DNA from: Hydractinia symbiolongicarpus
Taxonomy: Eukaryota; Cnidaria; Hydrozoa; Anthoathecata; Hydractiniidae
Reading direction: 5' to 3'
Assembly (NCBI RefSeq): GCF_029227915.1
Contig: NC_079876.1
Coordinates: 17,670,001-17,734,000, forward strand
DNA: 64,000 nucleotides
Positions 18,784 through 29,790 of this stretch are shown one piece after another; the stretch's first letter is position 1; every line of letters begins with the position of its first letter. The position numbers and the translations under genes are program-made. The notes under the pieces are model-generated. The model did not search any database. It was not told the origin of the DNA and saw nothing but the letters and a program-made list of their open reading frames with translations.

Positions 18784-18989
18784 TTTGGCTGCTAGACTAC
18801 ATGTTCTAGTCTATTAAATTCAGTACGTGTCGTTTCTACTTTGAAGGTGATTAGGAAGGCAAATTTTGTTTGGACAGTTAATGTTTTCAAGTTGTGAAAA
18901 CACAAGGGAAGTGCATATAATACGAAAGATGCCCTTATTTTGATCGCGAAAGTACCTTACCTGCAATAACTCCAACAATTCTGCTGCCA

Positions 18990-19061
18990 CCGGCGGTGGT
19001 GTAAAGGTTAGTATTGTTGCCTTCCAAGCAATAGATCCGGGTTTGATTCCCGGCCGACGCA
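18990..19061 (+). pseudogene. tRNA-Gly relic, class C
   Basis: Class C with C56T. Confidence 0.6.
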
Positions 19062-19267
19062 TTTCGCTGCTAGATTACATGTTCTAGACTATTAATTTCA
19101 GTACGTGTCGTTTCTACTTTGAAGGTGATTAGCAGGGCAAATATTGTTTGGACAGTTAATGTTTTCAAGTTGTGAAGACACAAGGGAAATGCATATAATG
19201 CGAAGGATGCCCTTATTTTGATCGCGAAAGTGCCATACCTGCAATACCTCCAACAATTCTGCTGTCA

Positions 19268-19339
19268 GCGTCGGTGGTGTAAAAGTTATTATTTTTGTCT
19301 TCCAAGCAATAGATCCTGGTTCACCTCCCAGGTGACGCA
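19268..19339 (+). pseudogene. tRNA-Gly relic, class P
   Basis: Same T arm as 6521. Confidence 0.8.
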
Positions 19340-19544
19340 TATGGCTGCTAGATATGATGTTCTAGTCTATTAAATCCTGTACGTGTGGGTTCTCCTTTGA
19401 AGATGATTAGGAGGGCAACTTATTTTTGCCAGCTAATGTTTTCAAGTTGTGCAGACACAAGGGAAATGTATATAATACGAAAGATGTCCTTACTTTGATC
19501 GCGAAAATACCTTACCTGCAATAACTCCAACAATTCTGCTGTCA

Positions 19545-19616
19545 GCGTCGGTGGTGTAAAGGTTAGCATTTTTGCCTTCCAAGCAATAGATCCCGATTCG
19601 ATTCCCGGCCGACGCA
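19545..19616 (+). pseudogene. tRNA-Gly relic, class D
   Basis: Class D with G27T; TTTT follows. Confidence 0.65.
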
Positions 19617-19620
19617 TTTT
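19617..19620 (+). terminator. TTTT directly after a class D relic
   Basis: T4 abuts the gene end at 19616. Confidence 0.6.
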
Positions 19621-19821
19621 GCTACTAGATTACAAGTTCTGGTCTATTAAATTCAGTACGTGTCGTTTCTACTTTGAAGATGATTAGGAAGGCAACTTGT
19701 TTTTGCCAGGAAATGTTTTCAAGTGGTGAATACACAAGGGAAATGCATGTAATACGAAAGATGCCCTTATTTTGATCGCGAAAGTACCTTACCTGTAATA
19801 ACTTCAACAATTATCCTGTCA

Positions 19822-19893
19822 GCGTCGGTGGTGTAAAGGTTAGCATTGTTGCCTTCCAAGCAATAGATTCGGGTTCGATTCCCGGCCGACGCA
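19822..19893 (+). tRNA. trnG(ucc): tRNA-Gly(UCC), C49T form
   Basis: Only C49T differs. Confidence 0.88.
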
Positions 19894-20098
19894 TTTGGCT
19901 GCTAGACTACATGTTCTAGTCTAATAAATTCAGTACGTGTCGTTTCTACTTTGAAGGTGATTAGGAAGGCAAATTTTGTTGGACAGTTAATGTTTTCAAG
20001 TTGTGAAAACACAAGGGAAGTGCATATAATACGAAAGATGCCCTTATTTTGATCGCGAAAGTACCTTACCTGCAATAACTCCAACAATTCTGCTGCCA

Positions 20099-20170
20099 CC
20101 GGCGGTGGTGTAAAGGTTAGTATTGTTGCCTTCCAAGCAATAGATCCGGGTTCGATGCCCGGCCGACGCA
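20099..20170 (+). pseudogene. tRNA-Gly relic, class C
   Basis: Class C with T60G. Confidence 0.6.
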
Positions 20171-20376
20171 TTTCGCTACTAAATAACATGTTCTAGTCTG
20201 TTAAATTCAGTAAGTGTCGTTTCTACTTTGAAGGTGATTAGCAGGGCAAATATTGTTTGGACAGTTAATGTTTTCAAGTTGTGAAGACACAAGGGAAATG
20301 CATATAATACGAAGGATGCCCTTATTTTGATCGCGAAAGTGCCTTACCTGCAATACCTCCAACAAATCTGCTGTCA

Positions 20377-20448
20377 GCGTCGGTGGTCTAAAGGTTAGCA
20401 TTGTTGCCTTCCAAGCAATAGATCCGGGTTCGATTCCCAGACGACGCA
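20377..20448 (+). pseudogene. tRNA-Gly relic, class M
   Basis: Same changes as 17605. Confidence 0.65.
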
Positions 20449-20652
20449 TTTCGCTACTAGATTACATGTTCTAGTCTATTAAATTCAGTACGTGTCGTTT
20501 CTACATTGAAGATGATTAGGAGGGCAACTTGTTTTGCCAGCTAATGTTTTCAAGTTGTGCAGACACAAGGGGAATGCATATAATACGAAAGATGTCCTTA
20601 CTTTGATCGCGAAAATACCTTACCTGCAATAACTATAACAATTCTGCTGTCA

Positions 20653-20724
20653 GCGTCGGTGGTGTAAAGATTAGCATTGTGGCCTTCCAAGCAATAGATC
20701 CGGGTTCGATTCCCGGCCGACGCA
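20653..20724 (+). tRNA. tRNA-Gly(UCC), class A variant
   Basis: G19A, T29G only. Confidence 0.55.
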
Positions 20725-20929
20725 TTTGGCTGTTACATTTCATGCTCTAGTCTATTAAATTCAGTTTTTGTGGTTCCCACTTAAAAGATGATTAGGAGGG
20801 CAACTTGTTTTTGCCAGAAAATGTTTTTAAGTTGTGAAGACACAAGGGAAATGCATATAATACGAAGGATGCCCTTATTTTGATCGCGAAAGTGCCTTAC
20901 CTGCAATACCTCCAACAATTCTGCTCTCA

Positions 20930-21000
20930 GCGTCGGTGGTGTAAAGGTTAGCTTTGTTGCCTTCCAAGCAATAGATCCGGTTTCGATTCCGGCCGACCCA
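20930..21000 (+). pseudogene. tRNA-Gly relic, class V
   Basis: A24T; T stem CCGG/CCGG. Confidence 0.75.
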
Positions 21001-21205
21001 TTTGGCTGCTTGTTTTGATGTTCTAGTCTATTAAATTGTGTACGTCTGGGTTCTCCTTTTAAGATGATTAGGAGGGCAACTTGTTTTTGCCAAAAAATAT
21101 TTTCAAGTTGTGAAGACACAAGGGAAATGCATGTAATACGAAAGATGTCCTTACTTTGATCGCGAAAGTACCTTACCTGAAATAGCTCCAACAATTTTTT
21201 TGTCA

Positions 21206-21277
21206 GCGTCGGTGGTGTAAAGGTTAGCATTGTTGCCTTCCAAGTATTAGATCCGGGTTCGATTCCCGGCCGACGCA
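21206..21277 (+). tRNA. tRNA-Gly(UCC), GTATT variant
   Basis: C40T and A42T: one wobble and one T-T mismatch in the anticodon stem. Rest consensus. Confidence 0.65.
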
Positions 21278-21483
21278 TTTCGCTACTAAATTACATGTTC
21301 TAGTCTATTAAATTCAGTACGTGTCGTTTCTACTTTGAAGGCGATTAGGAGGGCAAATTTTGTTTGGGCAGTTAATGTTTTCAAGTTGTGAAGACACAAG
21401 GGAAATGCATATAATACGTAAGATGCCCTTATTTTGATCGCGAAAGTACCTTAGCTGTAATAACTCCAACAATATTTCTGTCA

Positions 21484-21555
21484 GCGTCGGTGGTGTAAAG
21501 GTTAGCATTGTTGCCTTCCAAGCAATAGATCCGGGTTCGATTCCCGGCCGACGCA
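21484..21555 (+). tRNA. trnG(ucc): tRNA-Gly(UCC), consensus
   Basis: All 72 bases consensus. Confidence 0.93.
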
Positions 21556-21760
21556 TTTCGCTACTAAATTACATGTTCTAGTCTATTAAATTCAGTACGT
21601 GTCGTTTCTACTTTGAAGATGATTAGGAGGGCAACTTGTTTTTGCCAGGAAATGTTTTCAAGTGGTGAAGACACAAGGGAAATGCATATAATACGAAAGA
21701 TGTCCTTACTTTGATCGCGAAAGTACCTTACCTGCAATAACTCCACCAGTTCTTCTGTCA

Positions 21761-21832
21761 GCGTCGGTGGTGTAAAGGTTAGCATTGTTGCCTTCCAAGC
21801 AATAGATCCGGGTTCGATTCCCGGCCGACGCA
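21761..21832 (+). tRNA. trnG(ucc): tRNA-Gly(UCC), consensus
   Basis: All 72 bases consensus; next unit after another consensus copy. Confidence 0.93.
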
Positions 21833-22038
21833 TTTCGCTGCTAGATTAAATGTTCTAGTCTATTAAATTCAGTACGTGTCGTTTCTACTTTGAAGGTGAT
21901 TAGCAGGGCAAATATTGTTTGGACAGTTAATGTTTTCAAGTTGTGAAGACACAAGGGAAATGCATATAGTACGAAGGATGCCCTTATTTTAATCGCGAAA
22001 GTGCCTTACCTGCAATATCTCCAACAATTCTGCTGTCA

Positions 22039-22110
22039 GCGTCGGTGGTGTAAAAGTTATTATTTTTGTCTTCCAAGCAATAGATCCTGGTTCACTTCCC
22101 AGTTGACGCA
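22039..22110 (+). pseudogene. tRNA-Gly relic, class P
   Basis: Same as the class P reference. Confidence 0.8.
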
Positions 22111-22315
22111 TTTGGCTGCTAGATATGATGTTCTAGTCTATTAAATTATGTACGTGTGGGTTCTCCTTTGAAGATGATTAGGAGGGCAACTTGTTTTTGC
22201 CGGCTAATGTTTTCAAGTTGTGCAGACACAAGGGAAATGCATATAATACGAAAGATGTCCTTACTTTGATCGCGAAAATACCTTACCTGCAATAACTCCA
22301 ACAATTCTGCTGTCA

Positions 22316-22387
22316 GCGTCGGTGGTGTAAAGGTTAGCATTGTTGCCTTCCAAGCAATAGATCCCGATTCGATTCCCGGCGGACGCA
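22316..22387 (+). pseudogene. tRNA-Gly relic, class D2
   Basis: No change beyond class D2. Confidence 0.7.
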
Positions 22388-22592
22388 TTTGGCAGCTAGA
22401 TTACATGTTCTAGTCTATTAAATTCCGTACGTGTGGTTTCTGCTTTGAAGGTGATTAGGAGGGCAAATTTTTTTGGACAGTTAATGTTTTCAAGTTGTGA
22501 AGACACAAAAGAAATGCATGTAATACGAAAGATGCCCTTATTTTGATCGCGAAAGTACCTTACCTGTAATAACTTCAACAATTATCCTGTCA

Positions 22593-22664
22593 GCGTCGGT
22601 GGTGTAAAGGTTAGCATTGTTGCCTTCCAAGCAATAGATCCCGATTCGATTCCCGGCGGACGCA
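22593..22664 (+). pseudogene. tRNA-Gly relic, C49T/D2 hybrid
   Basis: Leader and 5' half belong to the C49T unit, T arm and tail to class D2. The surrounding unit (22396-22672) is repeated at 22673-22949, so this is a single-unit duplication whose crossover lies between anticodon and T arm. Confidence 0.75.
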
Positions 22665-22869
22665 TTTGGCAGCTAGATTACATGTTCTAGTCTATTAAAT
22701 TCCGTACGTGTGGTTTCTGCTTTGAAGGTGATTAGGAGGGCAAATTTTTTTGGACAGTTAATGTTTTCAAGTTGTGAAGACACAAAAGAAATGCATGTAA
22801 TACGAAAGATGCCCTTATTTTGATCGCGAAAGTACCTTACCTGTAATAACTTCAACAATTATCCTGTCA

Positions 22870-22941
22870 GCGTCGGTGGTGTAAAGGTTAGCATTGTTGC
22901 CTTCCAAGCAATAGATTCGGCTTCGATTCCCGGCCGACGCA
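22870..22941 (+). tRNA. tRNA-Gly(UCC), C49T with G53C
   Basis: G53C opens the last T-stem pair and changes the B box. Confidence 0.6.
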
Positions 22942-23146
22942 TTTGGCTGCTAGACTACATGTTCTAGTCTAATAAATTCAGTACGTGTCGTTTCTACTTT
23001 GAAGGTGATTAGGAAGGCAAATTTTGTTGGACAGTTAATGTTTTCAAGTTGTGAAAACACAAGGGAAGTGCATATAATACGAAAGTTGCCCTTATTTTGA
23101 TCGCGAAAGTACCTTACCTGCAATAACTCCAACAATTCTGCTGCCA

Positions 23147-23218
23147 CCGGCGGTGGTGTAAAGGTTAGTATTGTTGCCTTCCAAGCAATAGATTCGGGTT
23201 CGATTCCCGGCCGACGCA
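23147..23218 (+). pseudogene. tRNA-Gly relic, class C
   Basis: Class C with C49T. Confidence 0.6.
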
Positions 23219-23424
23219 TTTGGCTGCTAGACTACATGTTCTAGTCTATTAAATTCAGTACGTGTCGTTTCTACTTTGAAGGTGATTAGGAGGGCAAATT
23301 TTGTTTGGACAGTTAATGTTTTCAAGTTGTGAAAACACAAGGGAAGTGCATATAATACGAAAGATGCCCTTATTTTGATCGCGAAAGTACCTTACCTGCA
23401 TTAACTCCAACAATTCTGCTGCCA

Positions 23425-23496
23425 CCGGCGGTGGTGTAAAGATTAGCATTGTGGCCTTCCAAGCAATAGATCCGGGTTCGATTCCCGGCCGACGCA
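23425..23496 (+). pseudogene. tRNA-Gly relic, C/A hybrid
   Basis: Class C acceptor strand followed by class A D loop (G19A) and T29G; crossover within the first 20 bases. Confidence 0.65.
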
Positions 23497-23701
23497 TTTG
23501 GCTGTTACATTTCATGCTCTAGTCTATTAAATTCAGTTTTTGTGGTTCCTACTTAAAAGATGATTAGGAGGGCAATTTTTTTTTGCCAGAAAATATTTTC
23601 AAGTTGTGAAGACACAAGGGAAATGCATATAATACGAAAGATGTCCTTACTTTGATCGCGAAAGTACCTTACCTGCAATAGCTCCAACAATTTTTCTGTC
23701 A

Positions 23702-23773
23702 GCGTCGGTGGTGTAAAGGTTAGCATTGTTGCCTTCCAAGTATTAGATCCGGGTTCGATTCCCGGCCGACGCA
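23702..23773 (+). tRNA. tRNA-Gly(UCC), GTATT variant
   Basis: C40T and A42T, as at 21206. Confidence 0.65.
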
Positions 23774-23979
23774 TTTCGCTACTAAATTACATGTTCTAGT
23801 CTATTAAATTCAGTACGTGTCGTTTCTACTTTGAAGGCGATTAGGAGGGCAAATTTTGTTTGGGCAGTTAATGTTTTCAAGTTGTGAAGACACAAGGGAA
23901 ATGCATATAATACGTAAGATGCCCTTATTTTGATCGCGAAACTACTTTAGCTGTAATAACTCCAAAAATATTTCTGTCA

Positions 23980-24051
23980 GCGTCGGTGGTGTAAAGGTTA
24001 GCATTGTTGCCTTCCAAGCAATAGATCCGGGTTCGATACCCGGCCGACGCA
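23980..24051 (+). tRNA. trnG(ucc): tRNA-Gly(UCC), T60A, with TTTT stop
   Basis: Only T60A differs (B box GGTTCGATACC); a T4 follows directly. Confidence 0.85.
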
Positions 24052-24055
24052 TTTT
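24052..24055 (+). terminator. TTTT directly after a near-intact tRNA
   Basis: T4 abuts the gene end at 24051. Confidence 0.65.
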
Positions 24056-24257
24056 GCTACTAAATTACATGTTCTAGTCTATTAAATTCAGTACGTGTCG
24101 TTTCAACTTTAAAGGCGATTAGGAGGGCAAATTTTGTTTGGGCAGTTAATGTTTTCAAGTTGTGAAGACACAAGGGAAATGCATATAATACGTAAGATGC
24201 CCTTATTTTGATCGCGAAAATACCTTACCTGCAATAACTCCAACAATTCTGCTGTCA

Positions 24258-24329
24258 GCGTCGGTGGTGTCAAGATTAGCATTGTGGCCTTCCAAGCAAT
24301 AGATCCGGGTTCGATTCCCGGCCGACGCA
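24258..24329 (+). tRNA. tRNA-Gly(UCC), class A variant
   Basis: G19A, T29G and A14C, which removes the conserved A14. Confidence 0.45.
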
Positions 24330-24534
24330 TTTGGCTGTTACATTTCATGCTCTAGTCTATTAAATTCAGTTTTTGTGGTTCCTACTTAAAAGATGATTAG
24401 GAGGGCAACTTGTTTTTGCCAGAAAATGTTTTTAAGTTGTGAAGACACAAGGGAAATGCATATAATACGAAGGATGCCCTTATTTTGATCGCGAAAGTGC
24501 CTTACCTGCAATACCTCCAACAATTCTGCTCTCA

Positions 24535-24605
24535 GCGTCGGTGGTGTAAAGGTTAGCTTTGTTGCCTTCCAAGCAATAGATCCGGTTTCGATTCCGGCCG
24601 ACCCA
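24535..24605 (+). pseudogene. tRNA-Gly relic, class V
   Basis: A24T. Confidence 0.75.
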
Positions 24606-24810
24606 TTTGGCTGCTTGTTTTGATGTTATAGTCTATTAAATTGTGTACGTCTGGGTTCTCCTTTGAAGATGATTAGGAGGGCAACTTATTTTTGCCAGCT
24701 AATGTTTTCAAGTTGTGCAGACACAAGGGAAATGTATATAATACGAAAAATGTCCTTACTTTAATCGCGAAAATACCTTACCTGCAATATCTCCAACAAT
24801 TCTGCTGTCA

Positions 24811-24882
24811 GCGTCGGTGGTCTAAAGGTTAGCATTGTTGCCTTCCAAGCAATAGATCCGGGTTCGATTCCCAGCCGACGCA
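24811..24882 (+). pseudogene. tRNA-Gly relic, class M (mild)
   Basis: G12C and G64A; acceptor strand CCGACGC is normal. Confidence 0.55.
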
Positions 24883-25086
24883 TTTCGCTACTAGATTACA
24901 TGTTCTAGTCTATTAAATTCAGTACGTGTCGTTTCTACATTGAAGATGATTAGGAGGGCATCTTGTTTTGCCAGCTAATGTTTTCAATTTGTGCAGACAC
25001 AAGGGAAATGCATATAGTACGAAAGATGTCCTTACTTTGATCGCGAAAATACCTTACCTGCAATAACTCCAACAATTCTGCTGTCA

Positions 25087-25158
25087 GCGTCGGTGGTGTA
25101 AAGATTAGCATTGAGGCCTTCCAAGCAATAGATCCGGGTTCGATTCCCGGCCGACGCA
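25087..25158 (+). tRNA. tRNA-Gly(UCC), class A variant
   Basis: G19A, T28A, T29G: two anticodon-stem mismatches. Confidence 0.45.
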
Positions 25159-25363
25159 TTTGGCTGTTAGATTTCATGCTCTAGTCTATTAAATTCAGTT
25201 TTTGTGGTTCCTACTTAAATGATGATTAGGAGGGCAACTTTTTATTGCCAGAAAATGTTTTCAAGTTGTGAAGACACAAGGGAAATGCATATAATACGAA
25301 GGATGCCCTTATTTTGATTGCGAAAGTGCCTTACCTGCAATACCTCCAACAATTCTGCTGTCA

Positions 25364-25434
25364 GTGTCGGTGGTGTAAAGGTTAGCATTGTTGCCTTCCA
25401 AGCAATAGATCCGGTTTCGATTCCAGCCGACCCA
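25364..25434 (+). pseudogene. tRNA-Gly relic, class V
   Basis: C2T; T stem CCGG with CCAG. Confidence 0.75.
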
Positions 25435-25639
25435 TTTGGCTGCTTGTTGTGATGTTCTAGTCTATTAAATTGTGTACGTGTGGGTTCTCCTTTCAAGATG
25501 ATTAGGAGGGCAACTTGTTTTTGCCAGAAAATGTTTTCAAGTTGTGAAGACACAAGGGAAATGCATATAATACGAAGGATGCCCTTATTTTGATTGCGAA
25601 AGTGCCTTACCTGCAATACCTCCAACAATTCTGCTGTCA

Positions 25640-25710
25640 GTGTCGGTGGTGTAAAGGTTAGCATTGTTGCCTTCCAAGCAATAGATCCGGTTTCGATTCC
25701 AGCCGACCCA
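25640..25710 (+). pseudogene. tRNA-Gly relic, class V
   Basis: Single-unit duplicate of 25364, offset 276 bp. Confidence 0.75.
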
Positions 25711-25915
25711 TTTGGCTGCTTGTTGTGATGTTCTAGTCTATTAAATTGTGTACGTGTGGGTTCTCCTTTCAAGATGATTAGGAGGGCAACTTGTTTTTGC
25801 CAGAAAATATTTTCAAGTTGTAAAGACACAAGGGAAATGCATATAATACGAAAGATGTCCTTACTTTGATCGCGAAAGTACCTTAACTGCAATAACTCCA
25901 ACAATTCTTCTGTCA

Positions 25916-25987
25916 GCGTCGGTGGTGTAAAGGTTAGCATTGTTGCCTTCCAAGCAATAGATCCGGGTTCGATTCCCGGCCGACGCA
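25916..25987 (+). tRNA. trnG(ucc): tRNA-Gly(UCC), consensus
   Basis: All 72 bases consensus. Confidence 0.93.
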
Positions 25988-26192
25988 TTTCGCTACCAGA
26001 TTACATGTTCTAGTGTATTAAATTCAGTACGTGTCGTTTCTACTTTGAAGATGATTAGGTGGGCAACTTGTTTTTGCCAGAAAATGTTTTCAAGTTGTGA
26101 AGACACAAGGGAAATGCATATAACACGAAAGATGTCCTTACTTTGATCGCGAAAGTACCTTACCTGTAATAACTCCAACAATTATCCTGTCA

Positions 26193-26264
26193 GCGTCGGT
26201 GGTGTAAAGGTTAGCATTGTTGCCTTCCAAGCAATAGATCCGGGTTCGATACCCGGCCGACGCA
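26193..26264 (+). tRNA. trnG(ucc): tRNA-Gly(UCC), T60A
   Basis: Only T60A differs. Confidence 0.83.
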
Positions 26265-26470
26265 TTTGGCTGCTAGACTACATGTTACAGTCTATTAAAT
26301 TGAGTACGTGCCGTTTTTACTTTGAAGGTAACTAGGAGGGCAAATTTTGTTTGGACAGTTAATGTTTTCAAGTTGTGAAAACACAAGGGAAGTGCATATA
26401 ATACGAAAGATGCCCTTATTTTGTTCGCGAAAGTACCTTACCCGCAATAACTCCGACAATTCTGCTGCCA

Positions 26471-26541
26471 CCGGCGGTGGTGTAAATGTTAGTATTGTTG
26501 CCTTCCAAGCAATAGATCCGGTTTCGATTCCGGCCGACGCA
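26471..26541 (+). pseudogene. tRNA-Gly relic, class C/V hybrid
   Basis: Class C 5' half, shortened T stem, but normal tail CCGACGCA. 71 nt. Confidence 0.7.
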
Positions 26542-26746
26542 TTTCGCTACTAGATTACATGTTCTAGTCTATTAAATTCAGTACGTGTCGTTTCTACTTT
26601 GAAGATGATTAGGAGGGCAACTTGTTTTTGCCAGAAAATGTTTTCCAGTTGTGAAGACACAAGGGAAATGCATATAATACGTAAGATGCCCTTATTTTGA
26701 TCGCGAAAGTACCTTACCTGCCATAACTCCAACAATTCTGCTGTCA

Positions 26747-26818
26747 GCGTCGGTGGTGTAAAGGTTGACATTGTTGCCTTCCAAGCAATAGATCCGGGTT
26801 CCATTCCAAGCCGACGCA
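26747..26818 (+). pseudogene. tRNA-Gly relic, class N with broken T arm
   Basis: A21G, G22A, G57C, C63A, G64A. Confidence 0.65.
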
Positions 26819-27023
26819 TTTGGCTGTTAGATTTCATGTTCTAGTCTATTAAATTCAGTTTGTGTGGTTCCTACTTAAAAGATGATTAGGAGGGCAACTT
26901 GTTTTTGCCAGCTAATGTTTTCAAGTTGTGCAAACACAAGGGAAATGCATATAATACGAAAGATGTCCTTACTTTGATCGCGAAAGTACCTTACTTGCAA
27001 TAACTCCAACAATTCTGCTGTCA

Positions 27024-27095
27024 GCGTCGGTGGTGTAAATGTTAGCATTGTGGCTTTCCAAGCAATAGATCCGGGTTTGATTCCCGGCCGACGCA
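27024..27095 (+). tRNA. tRNA-Gly(UCC), G18T/T29G variant
   Basis: G18T, T29G, C32T, C56T. G19 is present but its partner C56 is lost. Confidence 0.45.
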
Positions 27096-27300
27096 TTTGG
27101 CTGTTAGATTTCATGCTCTAGTCTATTAAATTCAGTTTTTGTGGTTCCTACTTAAAAGATGATTAGGAGGACAATTTTTTTTTGACACTTATTGTTTTCA
27201 AGTTGTGAAGACACAAGGGAAATGCATATAATTCTAAAGATGCCCTTATTTTGATCGCCAAAGTACCTTACCTGTAATAACTCCAACAATACTTCTGTCA

Positions 27301-27372
27301 GCGTCGGTGGTGTAAAGGTTAGCATTGTTGCCTTCCAAGCAATAGATCCGTGTTCGATTCCCGGCCGACGCA
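27301..27372 (+). tRNA. tRNA-Gly(UCC), G52T
   Basis: G52T opens one T-stem pair. Confidence 0.65.
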
Positions 27373-27580
27373 TTTCGCTACAAAATTACATGTTCTAGTC
27401 TATTAAATTCAGTACGTGTCGTTTCTACTTTGAAGGTGATTAGGAGGGCGCTAATTTTGTTTGGGCAGTTAATGTTTTCAAGTTGTGAAGACACAAGGGA
27501 AATGCATATAATACGTAAGATGCCCTTATTTTGATTGCGAAAGTACCTTACCTGTCATAACTCCAACAATTATGCTGTCA

Positions 27581-27652
27581 GAGTCGGTGGTGTTAAGGTT
27601 GACATTGTTGCCTTCCAAGCAATAGATCCGGGTTGGATTCCCGGCCGACGCA
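27581..27652 (+). tRNA. tRNA-Gly(UCC), decayed class N
   Basis: C2A, A14T, A21G, G22A and C56G. Confidence 0.4.
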
Positions 27653-27856
27653 TTTGGCTGTTAGATTTCATGTTCTAGTCTATTAAATTCAGTTTTTGTG
27701 GTTCCTACTTAAAAGATGAATAGGAGGGCAACTAGTTTTGCCAGCTAATGTTTTCAAGTTGTACAGACACAAGGGAAATGCATTTAATACGAAAGATGTC
27801 CTTACTTTGATCGCGAAAATACCTTACCTGCAATAACTATAACAATTCTGCTGTCA

Positions 27857-27928
27857 GCGTCGGTGGTGTAAGGATTAGCATTGTGGCCTTCCAAGCAATA
27901 GATCCGGGTTCGATTCCCGGCCGACGCA
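27857..27928 (+). tRNA. tRNA-Gly(UCC), class A variant
   Basis: G19A, T29G, A16G. Confidence 0.5.
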
Positions 27929-28133
27929 TTTGGCTGTTAGATTTCATGCTCTAGTCTATTAAATTCAGTTTTTGTGGTTCCTACTTAAAAGATGATTAGG
28001 AGGGCAACTTGTTTTTGCCAGAAAATGTTTTTAAGTTGTGAAGACACAAGGGAAATGCATATAATACGAAGGATGCCCTTATTTTGATCGCGAAAGTGCC
28101 TTACCTGCAATACCTCCAACAATTCTGCTGTCA

Positions 28134-28204
28134 GCGTCGGTGGTGTAAAGGTTAGCTTTGTTGCCTTTCAAGCAATAGATCCGGTTTCGATTCCGGCCGA
28201 CCCA
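28134..28204 (+). pseudogene. tRNA relic, class V, anticodon UUC
   Basis: A24T and C35T; an independent background for the UUC change. Confidence 0.75.
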
Positions 28205-28409
28205 TTTGGCTGCTTGTTTTGATGTTCTAGTCTATTAAATTGTGTACGTGTGGGTTCTCCTTTAAAGATGATTAGGAGGGCAACTTGTTTTTGCCAGAAA
28301 ATATTTTCAAGTTGTGAAGACACAAGGGAAATGCATATAATACGAAAGATGTCCTTACTTTGATCGCGAAAGTACCTTACCTGCAATAGCTCCAACAATT
28401 CTTCTGTCA

Positions 28410-28481
28410 GCGTCGGTGGTGTAAAGGTTAGCATTGTTGCCTTCCAAGTATTAGATCCGGGTTCGATTCCCGGCCTACGCA
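28410..28481 (+). tRNA. tRNA-Gly(UCC), GTATT variant with TTTT stop
   Basis: C40T, A42T and G68T. Confidence 0.55.
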
Positions 28482-28485
28482 TTTT
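28482..28485 (+). terminator. TTTT directly after a tRNA variant
   Basis: T4 abuts the gene end at 28481. Confidence 0.6.
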
Positions 28486-28687
28486 GCTACTAAATTACAT
28501 GTTCTAGTCTATTAAATTCAGTACGTGTCGTTTCTACTTTGAAGGCAATTAGGAGGGCAAATTTTGTTTGGGCAGTTAATGTTTTCAAGTTGTGAAGACA
28601 CAAGGTAAATGCATACAATACGTAATATGCCCTTATTTTGATCGCGAAAGTACCTTAGCTGTAATAACTCCAACAATATTTCTGTCA

Positions 28688-28759
28688 GCGTCGGTGGTGT
28701 AAAGGTCAGCATTGTTGCCTTCCAAGCAATAGATCCGGGTTCGATTCCCGGCCGACGCA
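28688..28759 (+). tRNA. trnG(ucc): tRNA-Gly(UCC), near consensus
   Basis: Only T20aC in the D loop differs, at a variable position. Confidence 0.9.
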
Positions 28760-28965
28760 TTTCGCTACTAAATTACATGTTCTAGTCTATTAAATTCAGT
28801 ACGTGTCGTTTCTACTTTGAAGGCGATTAGGAGGGCAAATTTTGTTTGGGCAGTTAATGTTTTCAAGTTGTGAAGACACAAGGGAAATGCATATAATACG
28901 TAAGATGCCCTTATTTTGATCGCGAAAGTGCCTTAGCTGCAATACCTCCAACAATTCTGCTGTCA

Positions 28966-29037
28966 GCGTCGGTGGTCTAAAGGTTAGCATTGTTGCCTTC
29001 CAAGCAATAGATCCGACTTCGATTCCCAGCCGACTCA
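28966..29037 (+). pseudogene. tRNA-Gly relic, class M
   Basis: G12C, T arm CCGAC/CCCAG, tail CCGACTC. Confidence 0.7.
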
Positions 29038-29241
29038 TTTCGCTACTAAATTACATGTTCTAGTCTATTAAATTCAGTACGTGTCGTTTCTACATTGAAG
29101 ATGATTAGGAGGGCATCTTGTTTTGCCAGCTAATGTTTTCAACTTGTGCAGACACAAGGGAAATACATATAGTACGAAAGATGTCCTTACTTTGATCGCG
29201 AAAATACCTTACCTGCAATAACTCCAACAATTCTGCTGTCA

Positions 29242-29313
29242 GCGTCGGTGGTGTAAAGATTAGCATTGTGGCCTTCCAAGCAATAGATCCGGGTTCGATT
29301 CCCGGCCGACGCA
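29242..29313 (+). tRNA. tRNA-Gly(UCC), class A variant
   Basis: G19A, T29G only. Confidence 0.55.
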
Positions 29314-29518
29314 TTTGGCTGTTAGATTTCATGCTCTAGTCTATTAAATTCAGTTTTTGTGGTTCCTACTTAAATGATGATTAGGAGGGCAACTTTTTAT
29401 TGCCAGAAAATGTTTTCAAGTTGTGAAGACACAAGGGAAATGCATATAATACGAAGGATGCCCTTATTTTGATTGCGAAAGTGCCTTACCTGCAATACCT
29501 CCAACAATTCTGCTGTCA

Positions 29519-29589
29519 GCGTCGGTGGTGTAAAGGTTAGCATTGTTGCCTTCCAAGCAATAGATCCGGTTTCGATTCCAGCCGACCCA
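29519..29589 (+). pseudogene. tRNA-Gly relic, class V
   Basis: T stem CCGG with CCAG. Confidence 0.75.
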
Positions 29590-29790
29590 TTTGCCTGCTT
29601 GTTTTGATGTTCTAGTCTATTAAATTGTGTACGTGTGGGTTCTCCTTTCAAGATGATTAGGAGGGCAACTTGTTTTTGAAAATATTTTCAAGTTGTGAAG
29701 ACACAAGAGAAATGCATATAATACGAAAGATGTCCTTACTTTGATCGCGAAAGTACCTTACCTGCAATAACTCCAACAATTCTTCTGTCA

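Larger units (their letters stand above)
18435..19616 (+). repeat. Partial copy of the 5-kb higher-order repeat
   Basis: Class order P2, C49T, C, P, D matches 5688-6869 (offset 12,747), the first four units of 32286-33190 and 36998-38179. Confidence 0.8.

Noticed and set aside
25242-25988. Minus-strand open frames (60-248 codons) throughout the window
   Set aside because: All share one phase relative to the repeat, start at the antisense of the tRNA 3' end and read antisense tRNA plus spacer; lengths follow unit length. No start context or independent protein family is seen.
26347-26553. Short plus-strand frames at 26347-26553, 31053-31274 and 53362-53583
   Set aside because: They run through spacer and tRNA sequence and exist only where a unit has lost the usual stops.
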